NCBI GenBank assembly: GCA_029531795.1
Contig: JAPEIS010000012.1
Location: 1,240,001 to 1,304,000, forward strand
Direction of reading: 5' to 3'
Length of the DNA: 64,000 nt
Source of the DNA: Sclerotinia nivalis
Lineage: Eukaryota > Ascomycota > Leotiomycetes > Helotiales > Sclerotiniaceae
Shown here: positions 55,925 to 64,000 of the stretch, piece by piece
Numbering within the stretch: position 1 is the first letter of the stretch
How the letters are laid out: every line of letters begins with the position of its first letter
Notes under the pieces: model-generated
What the model was told of the DNA's origin: nothing
What the model saw: only the letters and a program-made list of their open reading frames with translations
Database searches by the model: none
Translations under genes and position numbers: made by a program

Positions 55925-58900
55925 ATTTAGGATTATGACACGGTCGCGCGCGGTGTTGATTATTTGATGTTTTTTTTTGAAACCTTATCTAAGTCAACCA
56001 CGTTAAGGGAAACACGACGAAATTTTAATTGAATTGGAGATATTCAAGTCTTTTCCAAATTCAATCGATCTGCAATTAATGATTCGATATATCCTCGGCT
56101 TGCCGTATAAAACTTAAGGAGTTCCTAGCGAAACTCGTTTACGGGACGAAAAGCGAGCTGTACCGGGTAGAAAACGAGTTAATCGTTAATCTTTGGGAGA
56201 AGATAGAAAGTGTGGAAAGGTAAGGTAGAGTTTAGAAAAGTGGAAGGTTTTGTTGTGGAGAAAAGAAATCGGAATGGGTTTTGAAAGGGAGCCAAAATTT
56301 AATATGATTTGTAGATTAGATTGTACCTTAGGGAAGGCTAGGAAGGCTGGGTAACTCGTATGTGGTCCAGATATAATAAGACGAGATTTCTTAAGGGAGA
56401 GAAAAAGTTTGGTAAAAGGAAAGTTAATAAGAATAAGGTAAAAGGTAAAAGGTAAAAAGTAAAAGGTAAAAGATAAAAGGTAAAAGGTAATAAGGTAGGC
56501 AAATAAAGGTAAAGAGGTAGGTAGATGGGTAGATCCGGTCGGAATAAGAAGTTGCAGCTGCAAGTCTTGCTTTCTAAAGGGTTTTGAATTTGCTGGGACC
56601 TTGAAGTAAGTAGGTAAATTAAAATATTTGCCCGATTTTCGAGGTATCAAATAATTATGAATTCACTTGATCATTCGATTTCTGTACTTTCATTATAGTT
56701 TCTCCTCATAAACATGATAAAATAATTCATTTCCTCATTTTGCGGGGGACTTGAATGGACTACTCTGCACCCGGGTAGCTTAGGTATAGATTATCGACTT
56801 GAAAATTATTACCTTAATAGTGTTTTATTATCCATTTGATCAAGGCTAGCAAATATTATATACAAATAGTGTTTATCTTCACGGTCATTCATTATTGTCT
56901 GGTTCGAGGAAACCTTAAGTTCCCTGACAACTTCCATGGACTAATCCACGATGATATCGAAATGGATCTAGTGAATTTAATAAATGCACCTACCTAGTAT
57001 CTACCTATTCTTTTCATCTGTTTATTTCCACAATTAAGGCTATTTCTCCTTTTTCAAATTCATTTATAAACTCAAACCATTAAAACAAGAAATGAACACA
57101 TTGTCGAGAATCTCAATTTTACTCAGCTTGTTTTTCTTCTTCGCCATCATTTCTATCGCATCTTACTTCTTACTACTTTACCTTACTTCAACTAACATAA
57201 CTGTACGCAGCTCGCCTTTTTCATTCATGCACGACACAACACATAGAGATTCCCTGTCGAAGAACAGCCACTTGAATGACCCCTTCACTCGGATGATGAC
57301 CGTTTAATTCATCTAAGTGCGGTACAGCTTAACTAAAAACAAGCGATAGAACAATTATGGAACATTCGATGCATATTGAGACCTTCGCGAGCTTCGCTAT
57401 AAACCGACGGGAGCGAAAGAGGTAGCACGCGCGAAGATCGTCTCTCCAAGTTGGTTGGGTTGTGTCCTAAATTGGCAATAGTATCCTTTCCACCTATGAA
57501 ATATGGCTGCATTCAAAAGGCACTCTCTCTTACCTACTCCCCTATGGCTCTGAGAATAGACACTGAAGGTAGAAGAGGATACTGGGTTTCATCATCGGTT
57601 ACTCGTTCTCCATGAACTCAGACCATCCCCTATGACATTGGTAATGTCAGACATATCTTCCAAAATCATGTCAGAACATCTACACCAACCAACAGACCCT
57701 TTTATGGGGCCAAGGAAGAATGATCTCCAGTTCCATACACGGGGAAAGAATTACCTTGTTTTTATTCCTCACAAGATCTAATTGGATAGCCTGAGTAGAT
57801 AACCTGGAAGCCACTGCAACGTCGAAACAAACCACCTTGACCGGCTGAGAACCGCATACAGTATAGGATAAAAATACAGGATATTCTCATATTCTCTTCA
57901 ACTCACCTAGCTAATCATCACCTGCAGTTTTTCGACCTAATTGAATCAGAAAAAGACTACGCCGTGCAGGACAAAGCTTGACGCGACCCATTTTTCAATT
58001 TCGTCTCCGCATTATTATCCCGCTCACATCCAAACTCTAATCTTAGATCTCGTACCCGGAATTTGAGCAAAAAGGAGGTCTAACGCACAGCAATTGCAAG
58101 CGTACAATCGATGCATGCCATCTCCCGTAACCCCCTCAGCCTCGTGGTTCGTTATAGTACAGGATAAGTCTAATCGGAATCAAACGATTGTACATGAGAT
58201 CTTCAGTTCTATTCTCTCTACGGTGACATCCTATTTCGGAGCCAAGCTTTTGCCATGTACCAAAAATGTATTCTTGCAGTATTCACATGAACAAGGAGGA
58301 TACAAGAATTCTCATACAATCCGTTTCAGCAAATATTCGAAACGGGATATATGGGTACCTGCACCTGCCCTACCTAAATCGAAGCATGACGCTATCTATG
58401 CTGGCTTGCTTGCTCAAATTGCTTGCTTCGGTTCTACCTCTCTTTTTACCGGATGTGACCGAGTGTGTGCATGGTTTATTAAGAGTTGAAAGGCTGAAGT
58501 GAAAAAATACCTCGCGAAAAGGTCAATTCTGGGATCCAGGGTGTGGATAAGATGTTAGGATGAATATTCATTCATCTACTACAATACCATGAGACTTCTT
58601 CCGCAGCTTAAATACCAAATCTCCAGAATGAAAGCCCGAAAATAATCCTAATTCGCCCGAATTTGGCTCTCTACTTTACCCTCGGAAGTATCGCCAAAAA
58701 AAATGCAACGGAGTACGAAAACTGTCACAGCCATGCTGTACTCATCGATACCATACCTACCGGAACCCTATCCCAAACGGCCAAAACTTGAGACGGCGTA
58801 CCAAAACCGTCCAAAAATGCTGTACTTCTCCAGTACCTCATAGCTTCACCACCATAATCATCATCAGGAGGTAAGATACATACACACATACACAAACCTC

Positions 58901-59947
58901 AACAATCCATCTTCTAGAATCCTTCCACGCAATGGCAGGCTATCTGCATACATCTCGTGAGATTGTCCCCTTGCCGTGCTACACTCACTCATCCACAAAT
59001 AATCTATATCTATATCTATATCTGTATCTAGGTATGTATAGAGTATTTCCAATAACTTACACCGATATCGCGCGTATGTGTAGCATCAAGTGCTATCATT
59101 GCTAGCCAGGTAACTACCATCTATCCACTCATGGTCATTCATTCATCCATTCCTCATGTTATTAGAAACTCTTTTTCAGAACTCGAAAATAGATGCATAT
59201 GGATATGTAGCTTGGGGAGATGGGCAATCTTGTGTTTTTGTTTTTTGTACAACGTTCCTGGTATGTACGTATGATAGCCATTGTATATGGAGATAGAGTT
59301 TGGAGTTTGGAGCATGAAGCATGGAATATAGAGTATGTATGCAGTACACAATAACACCGATCTAAACCGAAATCATATTTACCTATCTGTTGGTTGAACA
59401 ACTTAGCTATTAAAAATTTCGATACCCAAAAACACAAGCAAGCAAGCAAATACCGCCGAAACTTCAGATGAATCGAATCGAATAGATTCAATAAGGTGAG
59501 ATAAGTGATGAATAAGAATTAGATACTCTATGTATCTATATACAAATCCTATATATAATAGACATGAATTTTCTTCCTATTCCACGTCAAAAAAACAGAC
59601 GAGCGAAAACGAGTTGGGAAACGGAAGACGGGCCGGGTATCCAGAAGAATGATATGATGGGAAGGAGGATGGGAGATGAGAGATGAGTTATAATCCGATC
59701 CGAGGTTGTACGATGCATTGTGATTGGAATTTGATTTTGGATTTTTGAGTGTTATGGATGGACGGATGTATGTGTGTATTTTGTGATTTTGATAGTGAGT
59801 GAGTGTTTTAGATGGGTATTGTATAATTAGGATTATGGTATCGTATTAGATGCTAGGGCGTGATATGTAGGTATGATATAATATAATACGATAGGATAGA
59901 ATATGATATGTATGCTCGTAAATTTAATTCTGAGCGCACTCACTCAC
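55925..59947. other. Gene-poor stretch upstream of the Zn2Cys6 gene
   Basis: About 4 kb. It includes the regulator's promoter and leader, a degenerate GGTAAAA array (56437-56495), (TATC)n near 59000-59030 and the 3' flank of CWF19. A 71-codon ORF at 57092 has a hydrophobic start but no recognisable homology. No other gene is seen. Confidence 0.45.
56437..56495. repeat. Degenerate GGTAAAA tandem array
   Basis: About eight imperfect copies of a 7-nt unit lie roughly 500 bp upstream of the Zn2Cys6 start codon. Confidence 0.85.
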
Positions 59948-61972
59948 TCACTCATCCGTAAGTACTTTCGTCCAATCAAATTTCTTCCAACGATTCCTAA
60001 AACCTTCTAATCTTTTATCCCCCCCTCGACTCCATCGGCCCTGTCGTTTAATAACATCAGGCTCAATATCCAACATGCCGCCGATGATTTCCCTCGCGAA
60101 GAGATCTCCCCGGGGCCAACGATTGGCATCTTCCACTATATGTCCCAAGCCACCATCCAGGTCAAACCAAGCGTGAAAATAGGGCATTTCTTTAGCGATG
60201 GATCGGCGAAAGGCTAGTTTCCCAAGACCGTCTCGTGCGCGTGCTGCTGTGTCGATGAGTTTCTTATGCTGTGTCCATTCTTCATCCGAAGAGAGGATGG
60301 CTTCTTTGAAGAAGGCTGGTGCGGTTTCTCCTAGGCTATAAGGCAGTGGTACCGCTTGCATGGCTGCGTGCATCTTTCGGTGTGGTGTTGCGGCATTTTC
60401 GTAAAATACTACATCTCGTCCTTGATCATGGTACATGCGTGTTAGACATTTCATGAAATTCCTAATCTCCTCCCATTCATCGTCATCGCATTCGAGGAGG
60501 TTTGTCCGGTGCTGAATGGGTACAATGACGGCTCCACCATCACTCAATTCCGGCTCTGTCGGGAGCGTAAGATAAACTCGTGTAGCCAGAGAGACGATCG
60601 GCGCAACGGGAGGTTGATTCTTGTCTTCATGATGACACAATTGGCAGGAGTCCAGAATGCGATTCATCTTTTGGAAATCTCCTATGGCTGTATTCCTCAA
60701 GTTGATTTCGGACTTTTGTACGCGTTTCGCAAGCTTGTTTGCGTTGTCATCCATGTAGTCGAGGTCATTGTCGAATTTAGCATCTTTAGCAATGCGTTCA
60801 GCGGCACGCATACCATCACCACCAACTTGCCCTTTCGTCCGTCGTTCTTCACGCACCATGTCTTCGATAGTCATATCTTCATTTTCTTCCACAAGACCTC
60901 TTTCGCGACCCCTCTTGTTGTCGATCGACTTCACTTCTCCACGAGTTCCAGCTAACATTCTATTATCCATCTTGCCCAATACTACAACACCAGGTTCTGA
61001 AGTAGTTGCTAATCCGGCGGAAGCTGCAGCGTTGTATTCTGCCTCAAGTCTCGCAGCATCGGGTGATTTCTTGAGCTTTGCTTTCATCATCTGAGCCTTC
61101 AATCGATTCAGGGCCGTGGCATCGAGCTGAATAGAAGGTGCGCTTGTTTCTTCCATAATCTTCCCCTGCGGTAGCTCTGCTGGCTCATCCTGCTGTGGTG
61201 CCGAACCTCTCCTAATACCCAAATCCAACTTTCTCTCTTGGAACAACTCTCCACTGGGCTTCTCTTTTCCCACATAACCTTTCCCATATAGTCTTCGACG
61301 GTCAAGCTCAATTTGTTCTTCTCGCGCATCATCAAACTCACGTAAACCTCCAAACCGTGCTATAGCTACCTCGTCGATGGGCTTTCCGCTTTGTTCCGCC
61401 TGGGTATACACTGCCTTTAATTTCGTCATTCGCCATTGAGCTCCTGAATCTCCAAATGTGTAATCGACTTCATGTCCTGCCTCGATATCATCCAGCTTTT
61501 TGACCCCTTCATTTAAATCCTGTAAATGGTGATTCAGTTCCTTTTTATGAATTTTCAAATCGTAATCTGGTCTAGGTGCAACTTTTGGCTCTGTGGGCTT
61601 CTTAGATCCTTTCTGTGTATAATCGAATTCGAAAGCTGAAGGGTCCGTCATCCAAGAATCGCGAATAACCTTTGGTCGAACTTCTGCTTCCTCTTCATCT
61701 GGAATTGGTAGATCTTCCTTGGGATCTGATAACTTTTCATGTTTGCGCTTCCTTCTATCATCATCATCTTCATCGTCGTGTCGGGAATGCCTTGATCTTT
61801 TATGTCGATGATCATCTCTATCTTCATCATCGTCCTCCTTAGACCTGTGATGCCGTGATCTATGATGATGTCGATGCTTCCGATCCTTATCTTTGCGCGA
61901 ACTTCTTTCACTCTTCTCCCTCTCTGCCTTTTCCGCCGCCAAACTTTTCTCAAATTCGTCCAAACCGTCCAT
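59948..61972 (-). CDS. CWF19: Pre-mRNA splicing factor Cwf19 (CwfJ family)
   Basis: A single minus-strand exon of 674 residues. The N-terminal about 90 residues are a charged Arg/Asp/His/Lys tract typical of splicing factors (DRKHRHHHRSRHH). The middle has DSWMTDPSAFEFDYTQ, LKIHKKELN and a long helical part. The C-terminal half holds the CwfJ C1 domain, a HIT-like fold starting at CQLCHHEDK with PIQHRTNLLECDDDEWEEI and DVVFYENA, and the CwfJ C2 domain ending PDVIKRQGRWSRGGDKRLEGFRNRWKKFDWTKVL. The protein associates with late spliceosomes and lariat-intron handling in the nucleus. It diverges from GPN1 across a 205-bp gap. Confidence 0.94.
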   Translation of the reverse strand: MDGLDEFEKSLAAEKAEREKSERSSRKDKDRKHRHHHRSRHHRSKEDDDEDRDDHRHKRSRHSRHDDEDDDDRRKRKHEKLSDPKEDLPIPDEEEAEVRPKVIRDSWMTDPSAFEFDYTQKGSKKPTEPKVAPRPDYDLKIHKKELNHHLQDLNEGVKKLDDIEAGHEVDYTFGDSGAQWRMTKLKAVYTQAEQSGKPIDEVAIARFGGLREFDDAREEQIELDRRRLYGKGYVGKEKPSGELFQERKLDLGIRRGSAPQQDEPAELPQGKIMEETSAPSIQLDATALNRLKAQMMKAKLKKSPDAARLEAEYNAAASAGLATTSEPGVVVLGKMDNRMLAGTRGEVKSIDNKRGRERGLVEENEDMTIEDMVREERRTKGQVGGDGMRAAERIAKDAKFDNDLDYMDDNANKLAKRVQKSEINLRNTAIGDFQKMNRILDSCQLCHHEDKNQPPVAPIVSLATRVYLTLPTEPELSDGGAVIVPIQHRTNLLECDDDEWEEIRNFMKCLTRMYHDQGRDVVFYENAATPHRKMHAAMQAVPLPYSLGETAPAFFKEAILSSDEEWTQHKKLIDTAARARDGLGKLAFRRSIAKEMPYFHAWFDLDGGLGHIVEDANRWPRGDLFAREIIGGMLDIEPDVIKRQGRWSRGGDKRLEGFRNRWKKFDWTKVLTDE

Positions 61973-62177
61973 TGTTTTAGAGTTTGTAAATGTGATGTGA
62001 TTTGATGTTTTTAATTATCGGTCGCTCTAGTGCCTGGTCTAGGTAGCGAGAAGCCGATACGGGACCTACTTTAGCTAGATATGAAATTTATTTGAAAGGG
62101 ATCCCACTTCGCCCCGCCAAATTCCTCCATTTACATACACCTCAAGCTTTTTGAAATTAGTCTATAATACCTACAAT
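61973..62177. promoter_or_regulatory. Bidirectional promoter, CWF19 and GPN1
   Basis: Only 205 bp separate the two divergent start codons, so both core promoters must share it. No TATA box is evident. Confidence 0.7.
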
Positions 62178-63456
62178 ATGGCAGATTCTAAGAAACCACA
62201 GGCTGCTAAGCCTGTTTCTATTGTATGTATAGGCATGGCCGGTGAGTTTCTCCAAATTTATATTTGATGAATGCGACCATGAATTGACTTCAACAGGTTC
62301 TGGTAAAACTACCTTCATGCAACGAATAAACTCCCATTTACATGGCAAGAAAGAGCCTCCATATGTTCTCAACCTCGATCCTGCTGTACGAAATGTTCCA
62401 TTTGAGAGTAACATCGATATCCGCGACTCGGTCAACTATCAAGAAGTGATGAAAAGTTACAACCTCGGACCAAACGGAGGAATTCTCACATCACTCAATC
62501 TCTTCGCTACAAAAATTGACCAGATATTAACTGTACTCGAAAAGCGCACTACTCCCGATCCCGAGAAGCCAAATGCGACTCCTATCAAACATATTTTGGT
62601 CGATACGCCAGGTCAAATTGAGGTTTTCGTTTGGAGTGCTTCTGGAAGCATTTTATTGGATTCTTTGGCCTCATCTTTTCCAACAGTCATCGCATATATC
62701 ATTGATACACCAAGAACATCTTCTACGAGTACTTTTATGAGTAACATGCTGTATGCTTGCAGTATTTTATATAAGACAAAATTACCAATGATTTTAGTAT
62801 TCAATAAGACGGATGTCAAGGACGCCGAATTCGCCAAGGAATGGATGACGGACTTTGAATCTTTCCAGGCTGCTCTTAGAGAAGAGGAGGATGCAGGAAG
62901 TTTTGGTGGTCTAGAAGGAGGTGCTGGTGGATTAGGTGGTGGTAGTGGATATATGGGATCATTACTCAATAGCATGAGTTTGATGTTGGAAGAGTTTTAT
63001 AGCCATTTGAGTGTGGTGGGTGTCAGTTCCATGACTGGTGCTGGTATCGATGAGTTTTTCGAAGCTGTTTCAGAGAAGGCCGAGGAGTTTGAGAGAGATT
63101 ATAAGCCAGAATTGGAGCGACGAAGAAAACAGAGAGATGCCGAGAAGGAAGAAAATCGAGAGAAGGAACTGGGCAAATTGATGAAGGATATGGCCGTTTC
63201 GGGAGAGCCTTCATCTAAGGCTAAAGGTCCACCAAACGCCAAACCCTCTACCGATTTGGATACGCTAAGTGATATGGAAGACTCTGATGACGACTTAGCA
63301 GCCGGTGGAGACGATGATGAGGATGGTGGGGATAATGTTGAAGGTTTAAGTTCAAGGTACAAAGCAGCCTTGGCAGATGGAGGAGGCCCATCCAATGCGG
63401 ATGATCACAGCTTCACTCGATATATCAGGGCAAGTCAAATGAACAATATGCAATAA
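62178..63456 (+). CDS. GPN1: GPN-loop GTPase 1 (Npa3/XAB1)
   Basis: Exons 62178-62241 and 62297-63456, across a 55-nt intron, encode 407 residues. The intron splits the P-loop, and splicing gives GMAGSGKTTF (residues 19-28). Other motifs are NLDPAV, the defining Gly-Pro-Asn insertion LGPNGG (79-81), G3 DTPGQIE and G4 FNKTDV. The C-terminal region has a coiled, Lys/Glu-rich helix and a tail of Asp/Glu clusters. Gpn1/Npa3 assembles and imports RNA polymerase II into the nucleus. Its neighbour RPB12, an RNA polymerase subunit gene, ends 375 bp downstream on the other strand. The glycine-rich insert [15 protein letters not shown] lies near residues 228-242. Confidence 0.96.
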
Positions 63457-63830
63457 AAATGTAAAAGGGGCAAAATTGGGGATATGGACAAAGGAGTTTT
63501 AGGCCTAGGGGGTATAGCATTAGTGGCGCATCTTGATACCAAAATATAACTTTCAGTAAAACAAATATATTTCAATATACACTATATTTCTGTCCTAGCC
63601 CTCTATCATACGCCGGCAATCGAGTAGTGACAATCTTTTTATTCCGATGCCCCTCGAGATATGTCTCGTACCATAACCATTACCACTTCATCAAAATCAT
63701 ATCAACATTTCCCAATCCTCTCCTAAATCTCCTCATTTCCCAATCCCCCTCCATATCCCTTGGTCCTCCCATATCCTAACCCATAAGCACTCCCCTCAAA
63801 GCAACCATCCACTCCGTCCACTAAACCCAA
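63457..63830. other. Intergenic between convergent GPN1 and RPB12
   Basis: About 370 bp between two convergent 3' ends, C-rich on its right side. No feature beyond UTRs is seen. Confidence 0.5.
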
Positions 63831-64000
63831 TCATCTCGCCTCAAATTGCACCATCCTATCCCCAAAATCAGCATCTCCCCAAGAAACCTAAAACCCCCAC
63901 CCCCCAAGACAAATCACACATACCTAGAAGTCCTCTCCTTGTACAAAACTCGATGACCACACTCCTTACATCTAATCGGATCACCTCTCTTCAACATGAC
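63831..64000 (-). CDS. RPB12: RNA polymerase I/II/III common subunit Rpb12 (RPABC4), 5' partial
   Basis: The minus-strand frame enters from the window edge (64000-63924), splices across a 68-nt intron with a GTATGT donor, and finishes in 63855-63831. The visible 33 residues read VMLKRGDPIRCKECG and HRVLYKERTSR, then MVQFEAR and the stop. This is the C-terminal half of Rpb12, with the second CxxC pair of its single zinc ribbon. The first zinc ligands lie off the window. The subunit is shared by all three nuclear RNA polymerases. The join R|MVQFEAR at the splice is exact. Confidence 0.95.

Noticed and set aside
57092..57307. 71-codon ORF with hydrophobic N-terminus
   Set aside because: A hydrophobic start is common by chance in T-rich DNA. 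No homology, partner exon or leader signal could be recognised.
58094..58489. 131-codon open frame
   Set aside because: It opens at a TTG and not an ATG, and a competing frame overlaps. No family features are seen.

Overview
This is a nuclear window from a filamentous ascomycete. The signs are short introns (mostly 46-62 nt) with CTAAC-type branch sites, AT-rich gaps between genes, and families typical of these fungi (bZIP plus DUF3425, a fungal CorA-like family, DUF3405, a PDR-type ABC transporter, a Zn2Cys6 regulator). The protein sequences feel closest to Leotiomycetes of the Botrytis/Sclerotinia type. That placement is a judgement from memory, not a database result.

Layout, left to right. 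The 3' part of a LIM-domain (paxillin-like) gene is at 2-625 and an ethanolamine kinase at 2193-3591. A bZIP regulator (7540-8872) carries an in-frame stop that is probably intronic. After a gene-poor stretch come a CorA-like membrane protein on the minus strand (14321-16104) and a GNAT acetyltransferase (16687-17265). Next are the mitochondrial disaggregase HSP78 (minus, 18267-20949) and, divergent from it, eEF1B beta (21495-22640), whose second intron holds a U18 C/D snoRNA. EMC5 (23049-23549) and the meiotic MutS homologue MSH5 (23997-27296) follow. A GPI-type secreted protein is at 28748-29434, and a PDR full-length ABC transporter (32739-37798) lies downstream of a 3.3-kb gap rich in inverted repeats. 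Then come tRNA-Lys(CTT) (38755-38826, minus), a DUF3405 type II membrane protein (39554-42124, minus), a luciferase-domain membrane protein (45773-46747) and a conserved fungal protein usually labelled casein kinase II beta 2 (47291-48674, minus). The last four protein genes are a Zn2Cys6 regulator (53595-55924, minus), the splicing factor CWF19 (59948-61972, minus), the GPN-loop GTPase GPN1 (62178-63456) and the 3' part of RPB12 (63831-64000, minus).

The most interesting region has no protein gene. From about 48.9 to 50.2 kb on the plus strand there is a series of introns, each ending in GCTAAC plus AG, that contain C/D-box snoRNA candidates. One candidate has a 17-nt complement to the 18S rRNA site of yeast snR41 (Gm1126). 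Another has a 13-nt complement to the 25S region near yeast Um1888. This looks like a non-coding snoRNA host gene fired from a bidirectional promoter shared with the minus-strand neighbour.

Functional links within the window are loose. Several genes serve ribosome or RNA production (snoRNAs, U18, eEF1B beta, tRNA-Lys, CWF19, and GPN1 and RPB12 for RNA polymerase II), and the rest are membrane, stress or regulatory genes. About half of the window is intergenic. Those parts hold microsatellites, short minisatellites and palindromes, but no protein gene that I could recognise.
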